The notes below the pieces were generated by a model. The model saw only the letters and a program-made list of their open reading frames with translations. It was not told where the DNA came from and did no database searches. This document shows, piece by piece, positions 41,196 through 51,637 of a stretch of DNA of 64,000 nt. The translations under genes were made by a program, and so were the position numbers. This DNA comes from Rhizobiales bacterium Ga0077525. GTDB lineage: Bacteria > Pseudomonadota > Alphaproteobacteria > Rhizobiales > Xanthobacteraceae. Location: assembly GCA_001464835.1 (NCBI GenBank), contig LNDS01000049.1, forward strand, positions 62,001-126,000, read 5' to 3'. Every line of letters starts with the position of its first letter. Positions within the stretch are counted from its first letter, which is position 1.

Positions 41196-41525
41196 ATGGT
41201 CAAGAATTTCGAGGACCTCCAGCAGGTCAGCAAAGAGAATATCGATCTCGCGGTGAAGTCGGTCGGCACTGTTTCCAAGAGCGCCCAGGCGATCGCGGTT
41301 GAAATTGCCGACTACTCCAAGAAGTCGTTCGAAGAAAGCACCGCGGCGCTCGAGAAGCTGTTCGGCGTCAAGTCGATCGAAAAGGCCATCGAGCTGCAGA
41401 CCGAATACGCCAAGACCGCGTATGAAGGTTTTGTCGCCGAAGCCACCAAGATCGGCGAGATGTACACCGCGATGGCGAAGGAATCCTACAAGCCGTTCGA
41501 AACCATGATGGCGAAAGCCAAGTAG
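41196..41525 (+). CDS. Phasin family protein
   Basis: 109-aa protein coating polyhydroxyalkanoate granules. All-helical and amphipathic: VKNFEDLQQVSKENIDLAVKSVGTVSKSAQAIAVEIADYSKKSFEE, then LEKLFGVKSIEKAIELQTEYAKTAYEGFVAEATKIGEMYTAMAKE, the standard phasin_2 pattern ending SYKPFETMMAKAK. GGGAAAGGA precedes ATG 41196. Strong promoter with an overlapping dyad upstream and an ideal terminator downstream: a single-gene, highly expressed, repressible unit. PHA synthase genes are not in the window. Confidence 0.93.
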   Translation: MVKNFEDLQQVSKENIDLAVKSVGTVSKSAQAIAVEIADYSKKSFEESTAALEKLFGVKSIEKAIELQTEYAKTAYEGFVAEATKIGEMYTAMAKESYKPFETMMAKAK

Positions 41526-41575
41526 TTTCTGAACGTCTTACGTGCGTTACGTAAGCGTCGCGTGAGTGTGAATAA

Positions 41576-41607
41576 GAAAAAGCCCGGCGGTTGAGCCGGG
41601 CTTTTTT
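41576..41607. terminator. Bidirectional Rho-independent terminator
   Basis: GAAAA, AGCCCGGC (41581-41588), a 6-base loop, GCCGGGCT (41595-41602) and TTTTTT. Perfect 8-bp stem with A and T runs on both sides; serves the phasin gene and the convergent tadG-like gene. Confidence 0.9.
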
Positions 41608-41634
41608 ATTGGGCAGCGTTGAAGGGCAGGGCGC

Positions 41635-43032
41635 TTATTTGGCGACGCGCAGCTTGGTCAGGTTGGTGCCGATCTGGCTGAAGACCGAGCCAAGCCCGCT
41701 CGCGCTCGTTACCATGAAGAATTTCGACGGATCGTTGAACTTGTCCGGGCCGCCGGCACAGTTCTGCAACAAGGTCGACATCGGATCGCCGTCGGTGTTG
41801 ACGTGCACGGTATAGATGGTCACGCCGGCGTTCTTGATATTGGCGCAGGTGCCGGAGCCGTTGCCGGTCTGATACATCCGGTTATCGACCGCCGTACTGG
41901 TCTGGCTGCCATTGCCGTACCAGCGATTCTGCGTGTTCAGGCCGTCCGACATCAGAACGATCACGTCCTGATACTTGTAGTTCGAATCCTTGGGCGGCAC
42001 GGTGAGAGGGCCGCCACCGACCAGCGACTGCCACGCCCACACAAGACCGATCGGCTGGTTGGTGGCGCCGTTCGGCTGCATGGAATCGACCAGGGAGTTC
42101 ATCGCGGTCCAGTTGTAGTTCAGGCCCATCATGGCGACCGGGCAGGCGTTGTACTGCTCCGCCGGGAACAGCGTTGACGCCTGGCCGATCGGCAGAGCAT
42201 CGTCAGCCGGGTTCGGCGCTGTCACGAGTTGATCGTAGTCGCGATCGCGATCGGTCACGCAGCCGTTCCAGCTGCTCTTATTGGCGGGCACCCAAGCCTG
42301 GGAATTGTTACAGCGGCTTCTGCCGCGGCGCGATCGGCCGCTGCAATTGGACGTATTCTGCCAACTGCCGTTGCCTTCTTCCCAATCGTCCCAATCGATC
42401 CAGTCGGCGTTGTAGTTCGAAGCGCCGACATTGACGTCCTTGGCGAACGGGATAATCGAGACATAGACGTCGCCGTTCTGCGCTGCCGAGTCCTTGAGTT
42501 GCGTCAACAGGCTCTTGGTCGCCGCTTTTAGCGCCGTCATCTTGCCGTCGGACGCCATCGACCCGGTGTTGTCGAGCGCCAGCGCAACGCGCAGGCGCGA
42601 CGAGCCCCAGGCGGCGGTCGCTGTGCCGTTGACGGTGATGTTCTGGTAGCCGATGACGCCGAGGAAGCTGGTCGGTACCTGCGCTGCCCCGTCCACCTTG
42701 ACCTGCGAGCCGCCGACCGTGGTGTAGGTCGCGGTGATAACGACATTCCTGGCTTCCGGCCGCGTGAACAGCGCGTCGAAATAACTCTTGGCCTTGGTCT
42801 GCAAATCGTTGTTGGTCAGCGTCGCGGCATCGCGCGACAGCATCAGCGCGGCGGAGTCGAGCGCGGCCTGCATGGCGGCCTTGACCGAATTGGCATGGCT
42901 GTAATCGACGGCGAAACCGACCGTGCCCACCAAAGGCAAGGTGGCGATGGCAAAGGTGATGGCGACATTGCCGCCGCTTTCAGTGCGGAAGCGGGCGACG
43001 TGGCGGGCAATTCTTGTCCAGACAGCGTGCAT
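41635..43032 (-). CDS. TadG-like pilus-assembly protein with VWA domain
   Basis: 465 aa. N-terminal TadE/G pseudopilin-like segment (GGNVAITFAIATLPLVGTVGFAVDYSHA, one transmembrane helix about 24-44), then an extracytoplasmic region with a VWA domain: MIDAS DNTGSM near residue 155 and VIVLMSDGLNTQNRW later. Between them is an Asn/Trp/Cys-rich insert (NADWIDWDDWEEGN..). Normally encoded in tad operons for Flp pili, but no other tad gene is in the window, so it is an orphan copy. A truncated duplicate of its start lies 272 bases upstream. Confidence 0.88.
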   Translation of the reverse strand: MHAVWTRIARHVARFRTESGGNVAITFAIATLPLVGTVGFAVDYSHANSVKAAMQAALDSAALMLSRDAATLTNNDLQTKAKSYFDALFTRPEARNVVITATYTTVGGSQVKVDGAAQVPTSFLGVIGYQNITVNGTATAAWGSSRLRVALALDNTGSMASDGKMTALKAATKSLLTQLKDSAAQNGDVYVSIIPFAKDVNVGASNYNADWIDWDDWEEGNGSWQNTSNCSGRSRRGRSRCNNSQAWVPANKSSWNGCVTDRDRDYDQLVTAPNPADDALPIGQASTLFPAEQYNACPVAMMGLNYNWTAMNSLVDSMQPNGATNQPIGLVWAWQSLVGGGPLTVPPKDSNYKYQDVIVLMSDGLNTQNRWYGNGSQTSTAVDNRMYQTGNGSGTCANIKNAGVTIYTVHVNTDGDPMSTLLQNCAGGPDKFNDPSKFFMVTSASGLGSVFSQIGTNLTKLRVAK

Positions 43033-43303
43033 GACGGTCTCACCCGAGTAACGGTTGAATTCGTCTGCATGAATAGACGCCAGCGGTTAAATCACCGGTA
43101 TATCGATAGGTGGCAGAATGGTGCGCCGAAGTAATGAATGGCCCGCGGTCTCTCGGAAACATCGTGTTCGCACAGAGGCTTAAATGGTTAACGCGACGTG
43201 CGTGCAATGCCGCGAATGCCGGATAGTTCTTATGCGACGTCGTTAATGCCGAGTTGCAAAGCCGGTTTGGACAGCGGTTTTCCTTATCCGGCGTCTCGCA
43301 ATA

Positions 43304-43393
43304 CGCAATGGCGAATGTGATGGCGACATTGCCGGTATTGGCGCGGCGGAACCCGGCGAGGTGGCGGGCGAAGTTGATCCAGAGACGACGCAT
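43304..43393 (-). pseudogene. Truncated copy of the TadG-like N-terminus
   Basis: The first 30 codons read MRRLWINFARHLAGFRRANTGNVAITFAIA in this frame when split as MRRLWINFARHLAGF and RRANTGNVAITFAIA. They align without gaps to the first 30 codons of the gene at 43032, with GNVAITFAIA identical. After that the frame runs into unrelated codons with no hydrophobic continuation, so it is a broken remnant of a duplicated or neighbouring tadE/G-type gene. Confidence 0.7.
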
Positions 43394-43976
43394 GATGGTG
43401 TACCGGAAAGTGGGAATGTCCGGATCGTCATAGGCGCGGGCTTTTAAACGAGGTGTCTCGCGACACCGGCAAAATAGCCGGTCCGCGGTAATGATGACCT
43501 GCGGCCTGGCGCGTTTTCGGGAGTGCCGTCAGGCTCCTGGACGGTGAACAGCGCCGCGCGGCCGTTTGTAAGACTTTGGAACCATTTTTAGAGACCTCGG
43601 CTGCACCCGAGGCCGAGCGCGCGGCACGCCAATACCGGCCGATCCGGGGGCGAGGGCGGAAAACTTGGGATGCCGAGCCTGGAATGGCTTGTGAACCCTG
43701 CGCCAATGGCTATCTGGAACAATGCCGGGACGGCAAAGGCCGGAACAAGGGCCGGAAATCGGGCGATTGGCGCAATCCGGCGTTTAAAATCGGCTTGGAA
43801 GGGCGGCATTGGGGTCTTTAAGATGCCGCTTGAAAACGCACCATGGCCTCGTGACGGCGCGGTCGCGGGATGCCACGCTTCTGGAAGGTTCAATCACGTT
43901 GCTTGTTTTGGCTCCAACCATGATGCTCGCTGTCAGACCTTCTTTTTCCCCGTCCATAGCGCGCCAGGCGGCGCGG
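43394..43976. other. 583 bases with no convincing gene
   Basis: Between the tadG remnant and clpS. Open frames here give low-complexity, Arg/Pro-rich translations without a ribosome binding site. The last 120 bases hold the clpS promoter region and an in-frame ATG at 43920 that could lengthen ClpS; nothing else is recognised. The 271 bases between tadG and its remnant (43033-43303) are likewise empty apart from the tadG promoter. Confidence 0.6.
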
Positions 43977-44315
43977 ATGGCGGACGATGACCGCAAGCGC
44001 AAGAGCCCGACGCCGGGCGATCCGTCGGTCGCGGTCATCACCAAGACCAAGCCGCAGACCAAGCGGCCCAATATGTACCGCGTCCTCATTCTCAATGACG
44101 ATTACACGCCGATGGAATTCGTCACCCACGTGCTGGAGCGCTTCTTCAGCAAGGATCACGAGGCCGCCACCCGAATCATGCTGCATGTGCATCATCACGG
44201 CATCGGCGAATGCGGCATCTTTACGTACGAAGTGGCCGAGACAAAAGTGACGCAGGTTATGGACTTTGCCAGAAAACATCAGCATCCTTTGCAATGCGTG
44301 ATGGAAAAGAAGTGA
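43977..44315 (+). CDS. clpS: ATP-dependent Clp protease adaptor ClpS
   Basis: N-recognin that hands N-degron substrates to ClpAP. 112 aa: a flexible basic N-terminus, then the core [27 protein letters not shown] with the NDD/Thr-Pro-Met residues that line the N-degron pocket, [23 protein letters not shown] and the closing [12 protein letters not shown] 43977 (AGGCGG upstream) gives the usual length. clpA follows after 62 bases, the standard pairing. Confidence 0.95.
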   Translation: MADDDRKRKSPTPGDPSVAVITKTKPQTKRPNMYRVLILNDDYTPMEFVTHVLERFFSKDHEAATRIMLHVHHHGIGECGIFTYEVAETKVTQVMDFARKHQHPLQCVMEKK

Positions 44316-44377
44316 GACTTAAAAAAACGATACTCGGGGCCGGGGAGCGCTCGATACAATTGGGAATGGAACTCTGA

Positions 44378-46831
<2,454 letters not shown>

Positions 46832-46855
46832 GGCCAGACGCAGAATTGACATGAC

Positions 46856-46882
46856 GAAGGCCGGGCCCTGTGCCCGGCCTTC
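46856..46882 (+). terminator. Hairpin after clpA
   Basis: GAAGGCCGGGC (46856-46866) and GCCCGGCCTTC (46872-46882) form a perfect 11-bp stem with a 5-base loop, 24 bases after the stop. No T-run follows, so termination efficiency is uncertain. Confidence 0.6.
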
Positions 46883-46992
46883 GCCGTTCGGTTATCGGCA
46901 TTTCACAGGCGACGCATGCGCTGGACGCCAGTTGCGGCGGCCTCCGCTCTATGGGACACGGGGCAGCCATGCCCGGGACCGGTCCTTTGCCG

Positions 46993-47709
46993 ATGACATT
47001 CCAATCCGCGACCGCCGCCTATCTCGGCGGCATCCGGTCGGCGTGGACGTCCGTTTTTCTTCTGGTCATGGCCGGCACCTATATCGGGCTGGGCGCGCTG
47101 GCGCATGATTTCGGCCTGAGCGCTTTGTGGCTGATGCTGTCGACCTTGTTCGTCTGGGCCGCACCGGCGCAGGTCATCCTGATTTCCGGCATCGGCACCG
47201 GCGCGGCGCTGCTCGAAGTCGCGCTCGCCGTCACCTTGAGCGGCATCCGCCTGTTCCCGATGGTCGTGGCGCTGCTGCCGCTGGTGCGCGACCGCGACAC
47301 GCGGCTGCGCGACCTTTTGCTGCCGACGCATTTCACCTCGGTCAGCATGTGGGTGGAGTCGCTGCGCATCCTGCCGCAGCTGGCCGCCGAGCACCGGTTG
47401 GCTTTCTGCAACGGCCTGTCCACCGGCTATATGGGCGCCGCGGTGATTTTCGGCTTCGTCGGCTATTATCTCGCCGCCGGCCTGCCGCCGCTGCTGGCGG
47501 CGACTTTGCTGTTCCTGACGCCGTTGTCGTTCCTGATTTCGACCGCGCGCAACGCCCGCATCATGATGGACAAATTGGCGCTCGGGCTTGGCCTTTCGCT
47601 CGGCGCCTTGCTCACCGTCATGAACGTGCAGTTTGACCTGATGTGGGCCGGCGTCGGCGGCGGCACATTGGCCTATGCGATCCACCGCGTCCGCGAGGCC
47701 ATGGCATGA
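46993..47709 (+). CDS. azlC: AzlC-type branched-chain amino acid exporter subunit
   Basis: 238-aa inner-membrane protein with about seven helices, the large subunit of AzlCD/YgaZH-type exporters of branched-chain amino acids. Family blocks include the early IGLGALAHDFGLS, QVILISGIGTGAALLEVALAVTLSGIRLFPM and the SVSMWVESLR loop. I chose ATG 46993 for length; the frame is open to 46870 with ATGs at 46951 and 46969. ATGA overlap with azlD. Confidence 0.88.
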   Translation: MTFQSATAAYLGGIRSAWTSVFLLVMAGTYIGLGALAHDFGLSALWLMLSTLFVWAAPAQVILISGIGTGAALLEVALAVTLSGIRLFPMVVALLPLVRDRDTRLRDLLLPTHFTSVSMWVESLRILPQLAAEHRLAFCNGLSTGYMGAAVIFGFVGYYLAAGLPPLLAATLLFLTPLSFLISTARNARIMMDKLALGLGLSLGALLTVMNVQFDLMWAGVGGGTLAYAIHRVREAMA

Positions 47710-48053
47710 CCGCGGCGATGGCCGAGCTGTGGCCTTTTCTGGTCCTCATTACCGTCGGCTTCCTGCCGAACGAAATCTGGCGTGTTTTCGGCCTGGTGCT
47801 GGCGCGCGGGCTGAACGAAGATTCCGAAATTGTCATGTGGTCGCGGGCGGTGGCGACCGCGACTTTGGCCGGGGTCATCGCCAAGCTGCTGCTGTTTTCC
47901 AACGGCTCGCTCGCCGCGATACCGTTGAGCGTGCGGCTCGGCGCGACGGCGATCGGCTTCTTGGTTTTTCTGGTCGCCAGGCGCTCGGTGTTTGCCGGCG
48001 TCGCCGCCGGTGAAGTTTTGCTGCTGGCCGGCGGATATCTGTTCGCTAACTGA
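47706..48053 (+). CDS. azlD: AzlD-type branched-chain amino acid exporter subunit
   Basis: 115 aa with four hydrophobic segments, small partner subunit of AzlC. The family stretch FLPNEIWRVFGLVLARGLNEDSEIVMWSRAVATATLAGVIAKLLLF is complete. ATG at 47706 overlaps the azlC stop (ATGA), so the two subunits are co-translated. Ends 6 bases before the convergent HIT gene. Confidence 0.85.
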   Translation: MTAAMAELWPFLVLITVGFLPNEIWRVFGLVLARGLNEDSEIVMWSRAVATATLAGVIAKLLLFSNGSLAAIPLSVRLGATAIGFLVFLVARRSVFAGVAAGEVLLLAGGYLFAN

Positions 48054-48059
48054 CGTATT

Positions 48060-48482
48060 TCAGGAAAGCGCCGCCGACAGTTTCTTGGCGATATCGGCCA
48101 GCACGTCCGGCTTTTCCTTTTCGCTCGCCGGCGGCTTCATCGGCACGCCGCTTTTGCGCGGGATGACGTGGACGTGCAGGTGAAACACAACCTGTCCGCC
48201 CGGGCCTTCGTTGAACTGCTGCACGGTGATGCCGTCCGCGCCGAGCGCGGCCATGCCGGCTTTCGCCACCTTCTGCGCCACCTTGGCGACATGGGCGAGA
48301 TCGTCGGCGCCGATGTCGAGCAGGTTGCGGGCAGGGGCTTTCGGCAGCACCAGAGTATGTCCGGGCGCGCGCGGCATGATGTCGAGAAAGGCGATGGCCT
48401 TGTCGTCTTCGTAGACCTTGTAGCAGGGCAACTCGCCGCGCAGGATCTTGGCGAAAATGTTGTTCGGGTCGTAAGCAGGCAT
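48060..48482 (-). CDS. HIT family nucleotide hydrolase
   Basis: 140 aa. Histidine-triad protein: IFAKILRGELPCYKVYEDD, FLDIMPRAPGHTLVLPK and the HLHVHVIPR motif, whose central His is the nucleophile on nucleotide phosphoramidates or dinucleoside polyphosphates (Hint/PKCI type). Cytosolic. 27 bases downstream of the GNAT-like gene on the same strand. Confidence 0.93.
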   Translation of the reverse strand: MPAYDPNNIFAKILRGELPCYKVYEDDKAIAFLDIMPRAPGHTLVLPKAPARNLLDIGADDLAHVAKVAQKVAKAGMAALGADGITVQQFNEGPGGQVVFHLHVHVIPRKSGVPMKPPASEKEKPDVLADIAKKLSAALS

Positions 48483-48509
48483 GAACGTTTCCCGGCTCTT
48501 TGAGAATCC

Positions 48510-49751
48510 CTAATCCTGTTCGAGCAAATCCTTGCGGAAAGGCGCGGCCGCCGCAAGCTCCTCTCCGGCCGCCTGTACATAAGCCCGCTCGCGCGCCAGA
48601 TACTCGGCCACCGCCCGGCGCAGGCCGGGGTTGGCGATGAAGTGCGCCGAGTAGGTGGTGTGCGGCATGTAGCCCCGCGCCAGCTTATGCTCCCCCTGCG
48701 CGCCGGCCTCGACCCGCTTCAGTCTGTTGGCGATGGCGTAGTCGATGGCCTGATAGTAGCAAAGCTCGAAATGCAGGAACGGGTGGTGCTCGATCGCGCC
48801 CCAGTTGCGGCCGTAGATCGTGTCGGACCCTAAGAAATTGATGGCGCCGGCGATCCAGCGGCCGGTGCGCTTGGCCATCATCAGCAGGATGCGGTCGCCC
48901 ATTTTTTCGCCGACGATGGAAAAGAACTCGCGTGTCAGATAGGGACGCCCCCATTTGCGCGAGCCGGTGTCGATGTAGAACCTGAAGAAGGCGTCCCAGA
49001 TGTCCTCGGTCAAGTCCTTGCCGGTGAGCCAGTGCACCTCGATGCCGGGGGCGAGGGCTTCCTTGCGCTCGCGCTTGATCGCCTTTCGCTTGCGCGAGGC
49101 GAGCCGGCCGAGGAAGTCCTCGAAGGTCGCGTAGCCTTCGTTCTGCCAGTGGAATTGCTGGTCGGTGCGCAGCAGATAGCCACGCTGGCCGAGTAGGGTC
49201 CATTCGCTTTCCGTCACGAAGGTGACATGCGCCGACGACAGTTCGCTCGCCGTAGTGATCTCGGCCAGCGCATCGGCCAGCGCGTCGCGTACCTGCTCGG
49301 CCATCGGGCCCGGGCGCGTGAGGAGGCGCGGCCCGGTCGCTGGGGTGAACGGCACGGCGACCTGGAGCTTTGGGTAGTACTGGCCACCGGCGTGCTCGAA
49401 CGCCTCGGCCCAGCCGTGGTCGAAGACGTATTCGCCCTGCGAATGCGATTTCACATAACAGGGCGCGCAGCCGGCCAGGTTGCCGTTGGCCGTCTCGGCC
49501 AGCAGGTGGCGCGGCTGCCAGCCGCTCCTGCCGCCGACGCATTTCGCCTGTTCAAGAGAAGATAGGAAATCGTGTGATACGAAAGGGTTGTATGTATGTC
49601 CTCGTGTGGATAACTCCGGGGATAACTCATCCTCATGTGATACTTTAACTGTGCCGCCGCTGGCCTCACCGCCGGCGCAGGCATCCCATTCCACAGCCGG
49701 AATTTTGGCCAGCGAGGGCTCGATGCGAATGCGGAGTTCGAGATCGGTCAT
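48510..49751 (-). CDS. GNAT-like acetyltransferase (COG3146/DUF482 family) with an AT-rich insertion
   Basis: 413 aa. Matches a large rhizobial/proteobacterial family with peptidoglycan-FemX-like double GNAT fold: YNPFVSHDFLSSLE, RHLLAETANGNLAGCAPCYVKSHSQGEYVFDHGWA, SRKRKAIKRERKEA and GRNWGAIEHHPFLHFELCYYQAIDYAI. Between WDACA and HTYNPF, where I recall only a short linker, there are about 25 extra residues (27-51) encoded by a strongly AT-rich stretch (49599-49673 and beyond). Substrate unknown. Confidence 0.85.
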   Translation of the reverse strand: MTDLELRIRIEPSLAKIPAVEWDACAGGEASGGTVKVSHEDELSPELSTRGHTYNPFVSHDFLSSLEQAKCVGGRSGWQPRHLLAETANGNLAGCAPCYVKSHSQGEYVFDHGWAEAFEHAGGQYYPKLQVAVPFTPATGPRLLTRPGPMAEQVRDALADALAEITTASELSSAHVTFVTESEWTLLGQRGYLLRTDQQFHWQNEGYATFEDFLGRLASRKRKAIKRERKEALAPGIEVHWLTGKDLTEDIWDAFFRFYIDTGSRKWGRPYLTREFFSIVGEKMGDRILLMMAKRTGRWIAGAINFLGSDTIYGRNWGAIEHHPFLHFELCYYQAIDYAIANRLKRVEAGAQGEHKLARGYMPHTTYSAHFIANPGLRRAVAEYLARERAYVQAAGEELAAAAPFRKDLLEQD

Positions 49752-49843
49752 AAGTCCCGAGGGCCTTGAGAGTGGCGCGTCGAGATCATCCTAATCCGAA
49801 ACCGGCCGGCGGGGATCATCCGTTTGTGGAACTCACCCAGCAG

Positions 49844-50119
49844 CTAGCGGCAGACCACCACATCGAAGCCGGTCGGCATACCGTCCCACCGATAGCCTTG
49901 CGTCGGATAGCAGTTGGCCGGGATGCGGCCGCAGCCTGCCGGCGTGCAGGCAATCTGGCCGCCGGCGCGCGGCTGCCGCACGACGCGCTGTTTTGGAATC
50001 TTCTTCTTGGTGCTCGCTTGAGATGCGCCCGCCGAGGATTGCGCGGCAGCCGGCGCGGACAGCGCGCCGAGCCCGAAAGCGGCGGCGATGACAAGGATGG
50101 CAAAGTGAGGTGTTTTCAT
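49844..50119 (-). CDS. Small exported cysteine-containing protein
   Basis: 91 aa. Signal peptide (about residues 1-26, cut after AAA), a basic Ser/Lys/Arg-rich stretch, and a C-terminal motif CTPAGCGRIPANC...YRWDGMPTGFDVVVC with four Cys, probably two disulfides in the periplasm. I recall this C-terminal pattern in many Bradyrhizobium-like small proteins; function unknown. An exact EcfG-type promoter lies 31 bases before ATG 50119. Confidence 0.75.
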   Translation of the reverse strand: MKTPHFAILVIAAAFGLGALSAPAAAQSSAGASQASTKKKIPKQRVVRQPRAGGQIACTPAGCGRIPANCYPTQGYRWDGMPTGFDVVVCR

Positions 50120-50149
50120 GAATCCGGCTCCGCCTGCTTGATCGACGAC

Positions 50150-50175
50150 AACGGCGACTGCGCGACCCTTGTTCC
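50150..50175 (-). promoter_or_regulatory. EcfG-type promoter of the 91-aa exported protein gene
   Basis: Minus strand GGAAC (50171-50175), 17 bases, CGTT (50150-50153), exact consensus, 31 bases before the ATG. Confidence 0.72.
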
Positions 50176-50189
50176 GCCGCGCGACCAGA

Positions 50190-50939
50190 CTAAGACGGAC
50201 GGAAGCCTTCGAAGATCATTTGGTCGGCATGACGCGCGGCGATTTGCCGGTCGTGTTCACTACGCACTGTCCACGTTAAAAGAGGCAGGCCGAACGCATG
50301 GCGCGCCAGCCACGGCGCCGGCGACGGCAGGTCCTTGACCGAATAGGCAAGGAACTGCGGCCGCGACTGCGGCGCGTGCAACACAAATGCCAGCCGGACT
50401 TTCTCCGCCGCCGACAGCCGGTCCCATTCGTGGTGGGTGTAGTGCCGCTCGGCGACGATGCCGCGTGGAAGTTCCGGTGCGATATTTCGAAGCGCGATGA
50501 TCGGCGCCGGATCGAACGACATCAAGGCTGCCGGACCTTTGTAAGCCGCCAGGATTTCGGCGGCCCGGGCAGCAAGCCGCAAATCGCCGTCGAAGCGGCT
50601 CTTGAGTTCGATCACCAGCGGCGTTCGCCCGGCCGTCAGGTCGCATAATTCGCGCAAGGTCAGAATGCGCTCGGCGGTCGCTTTGAAGCGCACTGCTTGA
50701 AGCGCCGCGGCATCCATGCGGGCGAGGGCCTCGCTGCCTTCGGTGAGGCGGCCGAGCGCATCGTCATGGTGCACCATGGCTTCGCCATCGGCACTGATCT
50801 GAACGTCGGTTTCGATGGCGTAGCCGCCGGCAATGGCGGCGGTGAAGGCTGACGCGGTGTTCTCGATGACGCCGGCCGCCGCATCGTGCAGGCCGCGATG
50901 CGCGATCGGTCGAGCGGTGAGCCAGCTCAGGTCCGGCAT
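50190..50939 (-). CDS. Glycerophosphodiester phosphodiesterase
   Basis: 249-aa TIM-barrel enzyme that splits glycerophosphodiesters into sn-glycerol 3-phosphate and alcohol. Active-site motifs: IAHRGLHD with ENTASAF, the metal pair ETDVQ, and VHHDDALGRLTEG with the second His. No signal peptide, so cytosolic. 18 bases after the RidA gene on the same strand. Confidence 0.93.
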   Translation of the reverse strand: MPDLSWLTARPIAHRGLHDAAAGVIENTASAFTAAIAGGYAIETDVQISADGEAMVHHDDALGRLTEGSEALARMDAAALQAVRFKATAERILTLRELCDLTAGRTPLVIELKSRFDGDLRLAARAAEILAAYKGPAALMSFDPAPIIALRNIAPELPRGIVAERHYTHHEWDRLSAAEKVRLAFVLHAPQSRPQFLAYSVKDLPSPAPWLARHAFGLPLLTWTVRSEHDRQIAARHADQMIFEGFRPS

Positions 50940-50957
50940 GAATGGTTCCGGTTGCGG

Positions 50958-51425
50958 TCAGGCGACCTCGAATGTGGCCTCGACCTCGACGGCGGCATTC
51001 GCCGGCAAAGCCGACACGCCGACAGTGGAGCGGGCATGGCGGCCGCGGTCGCCAAACACTTCCACCATCAGGTCGGAGGCGCCGTTCATGACCTTCGGCC
51101 CATCGGCAAAACCGGGGGCCGAATTGATGAAGCCGCCGAGCCGCACCACCCGGGTGACATTGTCGAGATCGCCGATGGCGGCCTTCACTTGCGCCAGCAG
51201 ATTGACCGCGCAGGCGCGCGCCGCCTTCTGGCCGTCCTCGACCGAGACGTCGGCGCCGAGCTGGCCCTTGGCGGCGAGCTTGCCGTCGGAACCGAAGCAG
51301 AGCTGGCCTGACACGGTGACGAGATTGCCACTGCGGACGTAGGCCACGTAGTTGGCGATCGGAGCAGCCGGCGTCGGCAGCGTGATGCCGAGGTTAACCA
51401 GCGCCTTTTCAACTAAACCAGGCAT
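50958..51425 (-). CDS. RidA family protein
   Basis: 155 aa. RidA/YjgF-like with the alphaproteobacterial layout: KALVNLGITLPTPAAPIANYVAYVRSGNLVTVSGQLC, LLAQVKAAIGDLDNVTRVVRLGGFIN and the closing RSTVGVSALPANAAVEVEATFEV, in which the Arg binds substrate carboxylate. ATG 51425 chosen; the frame extends upstream without a better site. Pair with the GDPD gene. Distinct from the other RidA-like gene at 23.3 kb. Confidence 0.92.
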   Translation of the reverse strand: MPGLVEKALVNLGITLPTPAAPIANYVAYVRSGNLVTVSGQLCFGSDGKLAAKGQLGADVSVEDGQKAARACAVNLLAQVKAAIGDLDNVTRVVRLGGFINSAPGFADGPKVMNGASDLMVEVFGDRGRHARSTVGVSALPANAAVEVEATFEVA

Positions 51426-51637
51426 GAAACGTCTCCGATAGCGGCCATTGCGACAGTTATATTTCTTGAGAAATGTATTGGCCGATTGGTCCATTATGCG
51501 CAAGCGCGGCCGGGCGGGCGGTTGCTGGAAACCTTACCGGCGCTTATCTTCGAAATACGCGCCTCGTTCCTGCCCCGATAGGCGTGCCTAGTTCCTCGGC
51601 TGATGCTGCAACGCTGCTCGCGAGAGGCCTGAATTTC

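Noticed and set aside
43578..43602. GGAAC in the gene-free stretch before clpS
   Set aside because: No CGTT or GTT at 16-17 bases downstream.
43588..43893. 101-codon minus-strand frame in the gene-free stretch
   Set aside because: Pro/Arg-rich, no ribosome binding site, no recognisable fold.
49605..49613. Exact TGTGGATAA DnaA box, with CGGGGATAA 12 bases after its start
   Set aside because: Inside a coding insertion, no cluster of boxes, no dnaA, hemE or parAB nearby; not an origin.
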